The position numbers and the translations under genes are program-made. Shown piece by piece: positions 12,758-24,563 of a stretch of 64,000 nt of DNA. Position 1 is the first letter of the stretch, and every line of letters begins with the position of its first letter. Source of the stretch: Paramecium sonneborni (Eukaryota; Ciliophora; Oligohymenophorea; Peniculida; Parameciidae); contig CAJJDN010000027.1 of NCBI GenBank assembly GCA_905182985.1, positions 259,468 to 323,467 of the forward strand, given 5' to 3'. The notes beneath the pieces were generated by a model. That model saw only the letters and a list, made by a program, of their open reading frames with translations. It ran no database searches and had not been told where the DNA came from.

Positions 12758-14944
12758 ATGGTGATCAGCTTTAATAATGCGGTTAACAAATGTATTATAA
12801 TTGAAGCATAATAAGTCTTACTTGGGATAGATATATTTGGCCAAAGTTTTACCATAAATGTAAATGGAAAACGAAATTATACAACAGCTTGTGGGGGCAT
12901 AACTTCACTATTAGTGATAGCTATGGTCATAATGAGTTCCTGGACTACAATTATTAATTTTTTTTGGAAATCCTCATTATAAGTATCCATTTTTTCTGAA
13001 CACAATTCTGATTCGCCTATTACCCAATTAGATTCTAATAATTTTATGTTAGCTGTGGGTCTAAAATAATTAGAAAATACAGATTTACAGTACTTTCAAA
13101 TTGAAATATAATAAAGGTAAGAATAATTGTCATTTTAAGAGCACATAATAGTAGTTCTGAAGAGATTACTAATATTGAATTAGAAAAATGCTCAAAAGAA
13201 AGACTACTACAATTTTAAAAAACTTAAGGATTAAATTTAACTTAAGTCTTAGCTAAAACTCAGTTTGGATCTCTTTTGTGTCTTAAGTATTTAGTTTATA
13301 AATTTATAGAAACAATCAAACTTTGCATTTTCATCAACAGGCTTCAGGTATTTTCTAAATTTTTAAAAAGATCAATTTGAGTTTTTAAGAATTAATATAA
13401 AAAAATGCAAAAATATTTCCAATTCAGAATTCAGATGTGCATCTTAAGATGAAATAAATAATTTTGTAAATAAGCATAGATAATTTACATTATAGCTGTA
13501 TTTTCTAAATTATGTTTAAAATATTGTAAATATTAGATACTGAACCCATATAATGCTGGTGTAAATTATGTATAATAATTTTTGGATGATTCAGTAACAA
13601 TTAGTTTTATCCCTTAAAAATTGTTAAGATCAATAACTCTATTTTTGAAGAAATATAATTTAATTAATGATGAGAGTGTAATGCCTTATTAGTAAATATA
13701 GAAATATTATTAGATAAAATATTGAATCTGAAATCAATATAATATCTTCAGCAGATAAGATAGAAATTGTTGATCTAGGAAGAGATGATGATGAAATATA
13801 TGGATTAATAGATATAAAATAAGATTCATTTATCATCACAATAAAAAGATAATGTCTAAAATTACACACTCTACTTTCGTAGATTGGGGGTTTATTGTAA
13901 GCTTTATCTTTAGTATTGGGATCATTAATTGTATAATACAACAAATTACAAAGTAAATTTATTCCCAATATTTTAGTGTCATTAGATTTAGCAAATCAAA
14001 TATTTTAATTTGAAAAAAATGCAGATGCAAAAATTGAATAGATTAAATAGTTAAAAGAAATCAATAATGTTATTGAATGGTAGAAAGAACAATTTAGAAT
14101 TGATAAATCTCCTATTAGTTAATAAAGATAACTGTTATAATCTTAGATAGATTCACCATATTCTGGGAGAGAAGTAAATAAACTGTTTTTTAATGTATTG
14201 AGATCTTAGTTCGAATTTCAAACATCATCTTAAAGAAAGATAAAACTCAATCCAAGAACTAGAATAATTTCGAAGTAATTTAATTTTGAAAAGAATAATA
14301 CAAAATGGGTATAAAAGTTTGGATATACAAGTTCAAAGGATTATTTTTAAAAATCGATAGTAGGGATTTTAAATAGATATTCACCATTAATTTTAAATTT
14401 TAAATTTCTCATAAATCAAGTAACGTTTGGTAAATTATTCTAATGTAATGATTCGAAACTTTTAGAAAAAGCTTTAAAAAAGATTAACAGGTTATCTGAC
14501 TCAAAATATTTATTTGAGAAATTAAATGAAATAGATAAGATAAAATAAATATTACTAAATAAAGAGGAATTAATGATCTTTAATTTTACTTCTAAACCAA
14601 TAATAAGTCTCAAAAAGAAATATAGAACACCATCACGTAATTCTCTTTATAAATAATACGATTAATACATTTAAAACAAGTCAAACTCAATAGATGATAT
14701 CGTTTATAATTATGAATAAGCGTTATAAGTTTATGAAAAAATAGAATCAAGTAAAACTTTGTATCCTGAAAATTTCTATTAAAGTCAATTAATAAGTAGA
14801 TTAATTAAATAAATTGATCCTGAATTACTAATGATTTACAGATTGTAGAAGTATATTGAAAGTTAGGAAGTAATTGATTAATTGAGTGAAAATGAATAAC
14901 AATAAAAAAGCATAAATGAGTTGATAATAAGTGATGAAGTATGA
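12758..14944 (+). CDS. Paramecium multi-copy two-TM protein family member
   Basis: About 700 residues with several short introns in the middle, whose exact borders I could not all fix. The N-terminus has the family hallmark GIDIFGQ, a Tyr-Thr-Thr stretch, GG, then a TM segment (residues about 50-75). A large extracellular-type region with scattered cysteines follows. Near 13880 comes a second hydrophobic segment led by LSQIGGLLQALSLVLGS, then a highly charged cytoplasmic tail of about 330 residues rich in Gln and Lys. The same order (IDIFGQ, TTxFGG, TM, large domain, LSYLGGFMQIFKLIFG segment, charged tail) is found in the two genes at 60360-62252 and 62561-64000. The function of the family is unknown to me. 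I infer a surface or endomembrane protein. Confidence 0.7.
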
Positions 14945-14986
14945 TTTTTTATTTTATTTAATTATTCAAATTCAATATTTAATTAA

Positions 14987-15758
14987 ATGGATAATTATTT
15001 CACAATCATAAGTTTACTTGGACTTAGAAATTAGAATCTACCTCCTTTTAGGTTAGTATTAATTTAAATTATTATAGAGAAGCTCGTTTGAAGAGATATA
15101 GATCAATTAAGAAAATGGTTGAATTGATTGAGACAGCTGGTTGGACATAGCCAAAAATACCATTCAATGCCTTTTGTTTAAGTTCTTAAGATCGTAAGAA
15201 TACACATTTGAATATCTATTATAGCCGAATGGGAAGATGATATGACCTATCCTGTTATCGAATATAATAAATTTGGTTATTAGGCTGTCGCTTTTGGAAT
15301 TAACTTAGTAAATAATATTATTAACATAGTTCCTTTATGCATATAATTATAATGTAATAACACAAAACATTAGATTTAGAACTTTTAGATATTTATTCCC
15401 TGTTGTTTAATGTGTTATTTTTGGTAAAATATATTTTGAGTACAAATCTGAATTAACAAAAGTTAATTTATTTGATGAGTATGTTCAATTAAGAGCATAA
15501 GAATTAGTGAAAGAGAACGAGTTTCTTTTAGAACATGAAGGTGATCTTAAATATATAATTTTAATAGATATCAAGAGATTTGTATGGTGGTATGAAGATT
15601 ATAAAGAAACATTATGTAGAGTTCATAGATAAGCTAATGATCATGCAGCCACTGACTTTAAAGACTCTGAATTGATTCTATAAGACTTTATTCGCAGATA
15701 TACAAATCCAAATGCAGCAAGACCACTCAGTATTTAAGAGAAAGGAGTTTTATTCTGA
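14987..15758 (+). CDS. Hypothetical protein, possible membrane segment
   Basis: About 230 residues after splicing three introns (GTTAGTATT...TATAG, GTAAGAATA...TATAG, GTAAATAAT...ATAG; 22-31 nt), each of which restores the frame. Visible features are a basic N-terminus with ARLKRYRSIKKMVELIE, a moderately hydrophobic stretch around LFPVVQCVIFGKIYFEY, then an acidic amphipathic helix and a C-terminus with RRYTNPNAARP. Compactness, several introns and high aromatic content suggest a conserved housekeeping protein. The general look resembles small ciliate mitochondrial complex subunits, but this is a guess. It lies 42 bp after the previous gene on the same strand. Confidence 0.6.
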
Positions 15759-15806
15759 AATTATTATTCCAAAATAAATAAATATTTTACATACAATAAC
15801 ATCACA

Positions 15807-16865
15807 ATGTTAACAATTTAACTTTTCATTTTAATAGTCTCAACACTCTTTGGATTGTCATTTTAATCCTTATAATGCCCAAACCTAATATATGATTGTG
15901 TTAAATTGTTAATTTTTAGCACTCTTTTGATAGACAACTATTTCATACTCATAGGTTTATTTCTATTTATTTGGTTAAGAGAATAAATAAAAAGGTTTGA
16001 TCCTGAAAAAAAATTAGAACTACCTTATAAATAATAGCAATTATAATAATATAGCATGCAGAACTCAAAACCTAAGTTATAATCTTTGTCAGTAGAAGTT
16101 ATAGAATCATCTGTTGAAGCTGTTTAAATATATGATCATGTCACAGGAGAAAGTTAATATGCGATCTTATAAAGAGCTGATAAGAGTTAATTGGCTTTAT
16201 TAGAAATAACTTTAAACAATACAGTCTTATTGGAAAAAGGAAGAGTGTCTGATTCAAATTAAACTTCTAAATTAATATCTTAAATTGATAATCAAAAAAA
16301 AAGCAATGTTTCTTAATAATTCTCAATTAAATATGAAGATAATAGTGAATATTTAAGAAATTAAAACAAAGTTCAAAAATCAATTCCATTTAAAATTGTT
16401 GATTTTGACTAATAAATAGGCGAAATTATTTAAGCTGAGATTATGTCAAATAATTTATTTGACAATTAATTGAGTGGATATTTATCTTAAGATAAAAATC
16501 TTGTTCAATCCTAAATTCTTTATGAATATATTCTCTTAGTCATTTTATATGGTATTTAAAGTTTTTATAAATTAGCTGGAGCAATATCTTAAGTTACAAA
16601 CATTTATCTAAAAATACTCGATTCAGTATTGTTTGGTATAATAATACATAGTGGAGTTTAAAGATAGCAACTATTTAATTTAACTAATTTGTTTATAAAT
16701 ATAAGTATTATTTTTGGATGCTGCTCTATTTATATTTTAGGAATTTACTATAAATTTTAAATCTTTATTATTGGGGGATTAATTTTATCATTTTAGAAAG
16801 TCAATGCGAATTTGTCAATGTTAATAATTGCATTCACCACTTTGATGAAAATTTTTATAATCTGA
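15807..16865 (+). CDS. Hypothetical multi-TM protein
   Basis: Uninterrupted ciliate-code ORF of about 352 codons with no intron required. There are two hydrophobic segments in the first 65 residues, a hydrophilic Ser/Gln/Asn-rich middle (residues 75-215), and three or four hydrophobic segments in the last 120 residues. I do not recognise the family. It could be a small transporter or an endomembrane protein. It follows the preceding gene by 48 bp on the same strand, and its neighbour downstream runs toward it, with its stop at 17005. Confidence 0.6.
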
Positions 16866-17004
16866 ATATAAATAATTAAAATCTAAAATAATGTTGACAT
16901 TATAAGGTTAAATTTATTTATGCTCTTTTAATATACTTTAGAATGAAAAGAGAATTAAATTTATTCTTTGAACTAAATATAGATATAGGAAAAAGTTATC
17001 AAAT

Positions 17005-17654
17005 TCAATCTAGACCATCTGAAGTACTACTGTTAAAAATATATTATGAAAATACCCATTAGCATTTGATTACTCTTTGTCAATCTTTTAGATTAGCTAT
17101 TTAATCCTGTCTTCGTTTTTCTATTTATAATTTAATCTTACTTTTTAACTTCTTAATAACTCTTAACGATTTTTTTAAGTTTCTTATAATAAAAACATAT
17201 TAACTGTATGCATTTCATCTTGTTGAATTTTCATTTATTTTATTTCTTATTCTAAGTATTAAATAGTGTATTGTAAACTTTAACTATTTTAAGTATCAAT
17301 ACAAATAGGTGATTAAATGCTTTAGTTACGCAATTTAAGACTAGGATATTCAGCTGAATGAGTTGCTATATGATAAAAAGAATATATATTACAACTGCAT
17401 TCTGAAATTTGACTTAGATTAAGATCTGTTTTTTCTTTAGATTATTGTTTGCCAAAATTGAATAAATTGTTATACAATCCTTAAGAGTTTTCATCAAGTT
17501 TCTCAACAATTTGTTTAGTTTGAGTGGCCATTTATTGTATTTTTTGTATAATCAATTTGGTTTCATTATATTCAAAATCATCATCTTTAACTAAAAATTC
17601 ATGATTAATTTAGAAATAATTTCCATTTGATTTGGTTCTTCGATGTTTAGACAT
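17005..17654 (-). CDS. Hypothetical coiled-coil protein
   Basis: About 207 residues. One 26-nt intron (GTATTTTCATAATATATTTTTAACAG) near the 3' end gives a clean C-terminus and stop at 17005-17007. Without splicing the frame would run on into the neighbour. The protein has a basic N-terminus (MSKHRRTK), a helix-rich segment with KLDENSQGLYNN, a Ser/Gln linker with two Cys, and a C-terminal Gln/Lys/Glu coiled coil. No enzyme motif was seen. It is probably a structural or scaffold protein. Confidence 0.6.
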
Positions 17655-17772
17655 ATAATAAAAAATTAAATAATAAAAATATAATTACTTTAGTAATACT
17701 TTTTGATTTTAGAGATTATGATAAATATACATTAATATACTTTGTTTTATATGTTGTACAGATAAAATACTC

Positions 17773-18188
17773 TCACAATCCTTTAATTTTTCCTTCTATG
17801 AATTCCTTTTCAGCTTCACTAACTTCAATTGCGAAATCTTTAACTGCTAAAGATGAGCACTTTCTTGATTTAATTTTCTTTGTTTTAGTTAAAAACTTTG
17901 AAATTCCAATCCATTCACCTAATAAAGCACCTTTCTCAACTCTCCAAACAGGAATTTGGAATTGCTTAGCTAAAGCAACAACTAATTTTTTATAGGTCTC
18001 TTCAGTGCAATCATCAGCCATCACAACAAACTTAGCCTATTGCAATATTATTAAAAGTCAACTTATTTGCTTTCAATAGCTTTGCAAACTTCATGTACAC
18101 CCTTTGATAATTATCCTCTATGTAAGGAAGTTTAGACAACTCTTTTTAAAGTAGTAAGCTCTTCTGATAATTATTCAACCTCTGCCAT
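17773..18188 (-). CDS. RPS12: 40S ribosomal protein eS12
   Basis: About 129 residues after removing one 26-nt intron (GTTGACTTTT...GCAATAG, near 18025-18050). The L7Ae-like fold is shown by LHRGQLSKGVHEVCKAIE, then AKFVVMADDC near residue 55, VVALAKQFQIP, and the diagnostic KGALLGEWIG followed by KSRKCSSLAVKDFA. Length and order match eS12 of other eukaryotes (about 130-145 residues). It is a structural component of the small ribosomal subunit. The intron starts GTTG rather than the usual GTA, but both flanks are fixed by conserved residues. Confidence 0.93.
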
Positions 18189-18308
18189 AATGAAAAATAA
18201 TTTAAATCTTTATTTTAAATTAAAAAAAACAAAAAAGAAATATAAGTGATATATTTCATAATATAAAAGCACAAAAATTTATAAAAAAAGCTTTCACAAT
18301 TTGAAATC

Positions 18309-19714
18309 TCATTATAGAATGATTTAACAATTCTCTTATTTCAATTAAATATGAGTAGAATCGTTTTTGACTAATAAAAATTTCAATTCATCAGAATGTT
18401 TTATTTTTACAGTCTTAACTATTTTTGGTTCTTCTACATAATTAACTTTCAATCTAATTTTAAGTAGCTTTCTTTATTCTTCTCTTTTCTACTACATTTT
18501 TGCAATCATTTCTTTTTTTGTTTATTCTTACTTAAATTTTTATATATCTTTTCTTTATGATTCAATAGAGTTTTCTATTTTAATCTATTGTCTTTAATAA
18601 TGAGAATTAAAATGTTCATAATCTGCTCTAACACCATCAAAAATTGAAGCTCTATTTCTATCAATTAACATCAATTTAACTTTCTTTTTATTTTTTTTAG
18701 TTCTATCTTAAATGAAAAGTGTTCTTTAAAGAGTTGAATAAACTAATTGTTTATTTGATTAAAAGACACCAATTTTAGAATAATTATCAATATTCCAATC
18801 AGATAATATGGTTGGATTTTTTGGCCATAGAATTTATTTCTCTTTAATAGATTAAAATTAATCATCCATAAATTCAATAACTGCTTAAGAAATTAAAGGA
18901 GTATTAAATTAATATTAGCATTCTTGATCTTAACATGAATCAAAAATTTTAGATTTATTATCCTTATTATCTGAAGGTTCTTCTTCTTTAAGGGCAAGTC
19001 TTAAATCTTTGAGAGTATTGAATATATCTGAACAATTATTAAAAGTATTGGTAAATTCTTCTTCATCTTATTTAATTAGTTTTAATTTTAATAGTTCACG
19101 CTGTTTAATTTAAGAAATGAGATGAAGAGCAACAAGATTCTCATTATAGATGATTTATCTGCCTACTTAAAATTCAGGAAGCTGTATATTAAGTCGTTTT
19201 AATCTTTTTTATTTGTAGGCTCTACTTGGATGAAAGGGCATATTCATTCGGTAACTAGTGATGAATATAAAAATGATTTTTTTACTCATTCTCTTATGCT
19301 CTCATGAACACTCTTAACAATGGTCTCTAAAGACGTTCAACCTTTGCATTATAATATTCTGGAGGGTAATTAATGGAATTCAGTAATTCATATTGACGAA
19401 CGTAGTTCCTAGTATTAGATAGGTTATTCCTTATGTCTAGTTATTATATAGCAAGTGGATCCACTCCAAATCCTTAATCTTCTTCATCACATGAATATTC
19501 ATTTTCATCTGGATATACAATATTTGTATGTATATATGTCAAAGGAATTTTATGTCTTACTTCCCTTTAACCTTCTACAATCATAAATTTTGGTATCTCT
19601 ATCTATTTACTTTGGACAACCTAATCAAAATTCTAACATTTTTCTTACTTTCTCACTTTCTATTTCCCAAACTTCACATTTCTGTAGTGGAATATTTAGA
19701 TCAACCTGCCTCAT
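18309..19714 (-). CDS. Possible enhancer-of-polycomb-like (EPL1) nuclear protein
   Basis: About 448 residues after splicing a 28-nt intron near the start and a 31-nt intron near 19280. The early region has the acidic patch NEYSCDEEDQGFG. A tract of Arg/Lys/Leu residues follows (PFHPSRAYKQKRLKRLN), then helices with LISQIKQRELLKLKLIKQD. The tail is basic and coiled-coil. This succession (acidic DEED patch, then an FxPR-like basic motif, then a kinase-like helix) reminds me of EPL1/EPC proteins of NuA4 histone acetyltransferase complexes. The match is weak and made by eye. Alternatives are any basic nuclear scaffold. The coding status is firm because two introns restore one long frame. Confidence 0.6.
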
Positions 19715-20535
19715 TAAAATAAAGATTTAATATATGCAAATATTTTTACCAAAACTTTAAAAATTCAATTCATCTCTCTACACATCTTTATAACTTCACT
19801 TAAAAACATAAATATTTAAAAAACTAATAACTTCATTATGATAAATTTTTTTATTTATTTTATTAATTATCAGATCATCATTATTTTTTTTCAAGACTAT
19901 CATCATTCATAATCCTGTAATCATTCTCTATATATTAATTCATCAATTCAATTCATCTTCTTTCTCCATGCATTCTCTTTTAACATTCCATCTCCTTTAA
20001 AATTACTCACATTCATATCTAAGAATTTTACATCATTTCTACTCTCAAATACCTTTAAAAAAATTGCGAACCATAACAATATCATTTATATTATCTATAC
20101 AACAATATCCTCACTCAAACAAATACAAAAAAATTAAAATCAACCTATTTAATACAATAATATTTCTTTTTATATAATTTTTCATTTTTATATATTTTGA
20201 TAATTAAACTTTTATAAACAAAATCTCATTTCAATTTTTCGACTTCAACAAAAATATTACATTAATCATAACAAACTATTAAATAATATTCCTATAACAA
20301 CATTCTTTTTTTACTTTCATAATTTATTATTTAATCATCATATTTTCTATCTTTAATAAACTATTTAGATATGATTTAAATTCCATCTATTAATTTAGTA
20401 TATAGATTTAATAAAATCATTATGAAAAGAATTTAATAAAAATGTATCATATCATAATTATTTTGATAAGATTTTGAAATGATTTTGGTTGATTTATGAT
20501 TTAAACTTGAATATAGGATTTTATTTAATAAATAA
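19715..20535. other. Long intergenic stretch with extreme G depletion on the plus strand
   Basis: 820 bp between two divergent genes. From 19741 to 20340 I count only about 10 G on plus in 600 bases, while C is common. This skew removes TGA and so opens a spurious plus-strand frame of over 200 codons. The encoded string is a low-complexity mix of Phe, Ile, Asn, Ser and Gln with no domain, so I do not call a protein. Confidence 0.55.
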
Positions 20536-21976
20536 ATGTCCTAATAAAGAAGAAGAGAATAGTTATAAAAAATATCAAATTCTCCAAAAGAAGATTAAGA
20601 TCGAAAGAGAAGAGATGAATTAGAGAGAGAATTTTTGAAATGTTAGAAGAGAGGTTAAATGCATACAAATTCAATGATGAATTGGATAAACAAACATCAA
20701 AATAAGGCAGATCCGAAAGCCAAAGAAATGTATCGTTATCTTCCTGAAGAGAGAGTATATTAATTTAAATGAACCATCAGCGTAAACACATTGAGTTAAC
20801 CCTACTGTTTGAGAAGTTTGACAATGATGGTTCCAAAGCACTAGATTTTATTGAAGTATTCAGAATGTTCACTAAGTATTTGTGAATGATGATAATAGAT
20901 ATGGGATATTCATAACTAAGAAAGAATTGTTAGATTTTTTTAAGGTAGTTGACCAAAATAAAGATTTCTCTTTAAACCTTTAAGAATTCAAAGCATGTTA
21001 CTTAGACTCAGCTGCAAGAGATATATTTGCTAAGATAATGAAATAGTTGATTGAGAGAACATAATTAAGTGAAGAAGAGATTAATGCAGCCTTGAATGAA
21101 ATGAATGAATTGAATAATTAGAATATCAATTAAGATTAGAAACCAATCCCTGCTTTACCTAAATCATTTTAGGGAGTTATAAGTTTACTAACCTATCTAA
21201 ATACTAGAGATGAGATTAAAGATAAATTGACATCAAAATAAGTAAATATATATGAATAAATCAATAATTTAAAATAATTGATTGAATTGAGTAATAAAAT
21301 TGATGTTGTTTAGAAAGTGGAGATTGAGAGAAAGATTAAAATAAAGAAATCATCTGAAGATAGATTGAATAAATTTAAAAATTAATTAAAGTAAATTAAA
21401 GATAGAGCTATACAGACTGGATAAATGATGGCAGAAGAAGAATTAAGATAAAAAAATTCTGCATTTTTGATTACTGTTTTACCTTAGAGAAGATACAAAT
21501 ACAATTATAAAAGTGAGAATAAATTCAAAAAAATTACACCAAATAAATAAGATGAATTACATTTACCTCGTTATACAGATTAAAAAGTAAATTAATTTTA
21601 TGAATATATGAATATTAATATTCCTGAATAATTGAAGAATATTAATAATAGAATATGGACTAAGTTATTTGAAAATAATCAATAATTGGATATAATATTA
21701 TAAAAAAATAGAAAAAATTAATTGGAATCTTAGAGAACGGATAGATTAAAATAAAAAATTAAATAAACTTTAGACAATTTATAAGCTAATTTTGAAACGG
21801 ATTTTGATAGTGAGGCTAATAGAAAGCCAACTTTGGAATCTCCTTAAGAAAAATAATCTAGTTAATTTCCTAATTTCTTTACTTCAAGAAATTTGATGTC
21901 ATAAACATCAGAAGAATTCAGAACAGCTAAAACATCAAGATTTCCTCCTGGATCATCAAAATTATCTTTTCATTGA
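20536..21976 (+). CDS. EF-hand calcium-binding protein with coiled-coil tail
   Basis: About 463 residues with two introns (26 nt near 20756 and 23 nt GTATTTGTGAATGATGATAATAG near 20878). Two canonical EF-hand loops are seen. DNDGSKALDFIE has acidic or oxygen ligands at positions 1, 3, 5, 9 and 12. DQNKDFSLNLQE is the second. Both lie around residues 85-165, after a basic N-terminal segment. A Gln/Glu/Lys-rich helical region follows, with a proline spot (PIPALPKSF), and the end is Ser/Arg rich. Ca2+ binding is firmly implied; the partner is unknown. Ciliates use many such proteins in the cortex and cilia, so a cytoskeletal role is likely but inferred. Confidence 0.8.
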
Positions 21977-22226
21977 TAAAATAATGAGTAAAAATTAAGA
22001 TTACGTATTATAAAACAATTAGCATCATATATTGTTTTTTTGAGACATAAAACATATTTTTTTAATATAATGTTGATTTTGAATAGAGAATAAGAACATG
22101 AATTTAAATTTAAATTACTTTATAGGAATATTTAGAATAATAAGAATAACAAAATTGTGAACCCACAAAATTTCATATTTCTGTAGGTAATAATAATGTA
22201 TATGTATATATATATATATAATCTGA
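21977..22226. other. AT-rich intergenic with TA microsatellite
   Basis: 250 bp between convergent genes. It includes a TA-repeat run at about 22199-22221. No ORF or RNA gene was seen. Confidence 0.5.
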
Positions 22227-22992
22227 TCAGAGTGCTGCCATTCTACTTTGCTCTCCAACTTTCTTCATGTAATGCTCCTTATATTTATGTTTTCCTATAA
22301 AAATGATATAGAAATGTCTACTATTAAAACTGCCCATATGCATGGTACGTGGATCATCTGGATGGCTATAACCAGCCATACATCTATGTCTGTTATAATG
22401 AAAATCATGAGGAGCCCAACCGAATTCTGCAAATTAATTACCAAATAATTCTTCCTAAACTGTTGAGGCTATAGCATCTTTCATTCTTAATCTCACGAAT
22501 TCCTCATTCTTTGCTGGGAAGAGATTTCTATTTCTTAATAATAATCTAATACGTCCAATAATAGGGAATCATATATGAATAAGTGAAATGTGCAATGTAT
22601 AGACCACAAATTAAATAAACCCACATAGCAAAGGCACCCTATTTTATTATTGATCTAATTTACATCTGAATTTAAAGTATGCTCTTACCAATCTCTATAT
22701 GCTTCATATGTTGCCCAATGTAGAAATCCATGTGATGTATCAACCTTAATATTTCACATTCAATCATTACCTTTGGGTATATACCAATCATATTAGCCAA
22801 AGCTGGCCAATCATAAAAGACATCAAATAACACTTGTTGTCTTCCATAGTAAAATTTGTTTCCGTATACTCTTCTTGCCATTCTTAAAGCATCCCATCTT
22901 TCTTCTCCAACGACTCTTGCTGCCATTTTAGTAAACCACCAAATGCCATTCTTATAATAACTTGTTTTAGCACTGAATATACTTAAACTCAT
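22227..22992 (-). CDS. Probable mitochondrial membrane protein, tandem copy 1
   Basis: About 220 residues after removing four introns. They lie after GIYPK, after LNSD, in the codon after YYWT, and near the C-terminus, and are 25-27 nt long. Landmarks are WWFTKMAARVVGEERWDA, RVYGNKFYYGRQQ, then HGFLHWATYEAYRDWQEH, one TM segment AFAMWVYLICGLYIAHF, and a C-terminus with HDFHYNRHRCMAGY. The single TM, many aromatic residues and no obvious enzyme motif resemble respiratory-chain accessory subunits, but I cannot name it. The gene at 23645-24410 is a tandem paralogue with all four introns at the same places. The last intron here (27 nt) is a multiple of three without TGA; its counterpart in copy 2 is 26 nt. 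Confidence 0.75.
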
Positions 22993-23644
22993 TTAAAAGA
23001 TTTAATTTCAGCTCTAATTCTCTATTATAAAATGATCATTATTAACAGTTGAGCATAAATAAAGATATTTTTATAAAATTTTTTCCCTTTTTAAAAGATA
23101 CTGATTTCACTAAATCTAATCAGATATTCATTCTTATTAGATTTTGTAAATCAAAAATATGTAATAAATGTCTTCATCATATTCTAATCTATTAGATTCA
23201 CCAAAAATTTTCTAATTAATTAAATCAAATTCCAACTAAAATTGTATATAAGGAGTGAACAATTTTACAAAATTTTTTATTTTCATACTTTTTGATTTTT
23301 TTATATCGGTTTCCTCTAAAATCTTAGTGAATTCTTATCTTAGATAATTAGATTGATGAATCTATGATGAATTATAGAAATCAAATAAATGAATAGATAG
23401 AGACACAAAATTGGTACCATTCTGCTTAGATTTGACTGATAAGGTTAAATGTTGAGTTATTATGTTGATCAAAGATAGATAAGGATTATCAAAAGTACAC
23501 CAGGTGTTTTTATTATAATATAAATATATAAAAGATTTTAAAATTGTTAGATGACTTCTAAAAAATTGACTTGGATTAACTTGTTTGTTTGAATTTAATA
23601 AAAAAATGATTGAAGATGCATATATATGATGAAATATTATAATT
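22993..23644. other. Intergenic between tandem paralogues
   Basis: 652 bp. No gene was seen on either strand. It carries the upstream region of copy 1 and the 3' flank of copy 2. No flanking direct repeat from the duplication was noticed by eye. Confidence 0.45.
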
Positions 23645-24410
23645 TCAAAGGACAGTTGTCATACGACTAGAATCTCCTATTCTCTTCAAATAATGTTCTT
23701 TATATTTGTGCTTTCCTAAAAAGATGATGAAAATTAGATACTATTGAATGAAGCCATGTGCATGGTTCTAGGATCATCTGGATGACCATATCCTGACATA
23801 CATCTTTATCTATTATAATGGAAATCATGTGGAGCCCATGCAAATTCTGCATAATTGTTAGCAAATAATTCTTCCATAATAGTAGTAGCAATGGCATCTT
23901 TCATTCTTAATCTCACAAACTCTTCGTTCTTAGCTGGGAACATGTTTCTAGTAAAATGATAAAATTAGATTACGTCCAATAATAGGGAATCATATAGGAG
24001 TAGAAACAATGAGCTATATACATTCCACATAACATATAAATCCAAATAGCAAAAGATCCCTAAGAGTTAGTATAAATAATACATCTGAATTTAAAGTATG
24101 TTCTTGCCAATCTCTATAGGCTTCATAAGTGGCCCAATGTAGAAATCCATGTGAAGTATCAACCTTAATAATCTTAAGATCATAATACTTTTGGATAGAT
24201 ACCAATTAGGTTGGCCATAGCGGGCCATTCATAAAAGATATCAAACAAAATTTATTATCTTCCATAATAGAATTTGTTTCCATAAACTCTCCTTGCTAAT
24301 CTCATAGCATCCCATCTTTCTTCACCAATAATACGTGCAGGAATTTTAGTAAACCACCAAAGTCCATTTTTATAATAACTCGTCTTAACACTAAATATAC
24401 TAAGACTCAT
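23645..24410 (-). CDS. Probable mitochondrial membrane protein, tandem copy 2
   Basis: Paralogue of the gene at 22227-22992, estimated at about 80% identical by eye. Four introns lie in identical positions: after GIYPK (25 nt), after LNSD (23 nt), after YYWT (26 nt), and in the codon before KHKYKEHY (26 nt). The TM segment is AIWIYMLCGMYIAHCF. Differences cluster at the very C-terminus (KRIGDSSRMTTVL versus KKVGEQSRMAAL). Intact frames in both copies suggest both are used. The function is unknown; mitochondrial inner-membrane location is inferred from composition only. Confidence 0.75.
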
Positions 24411-24563
24411 AATTTATTTAGATATTTTATTAATTAATTCAACCCCCTTGATACATACAACTTCAAAAATCTATCTATATTATTTTATAAATAAATTTCT
24501 CTCAAAAACCACTACTACTTAAGAGATACTTAAATTATATAATATATGATATAAAAAATAATC

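Noticed and set aside
19741..20474. Plus-strand frame of more than 200 codons
   Set aside because: It is open only because G is nearly absent, which removes TGA; the peptide is low complexity with no domain or intron.
22199..22221. TA repeat as a possible telomere or origin element
   Set aside because: It is a simple dinucleotide run; Paramecium telomeres are G4T2/G3T3 type and no such repeat occurs in the window.
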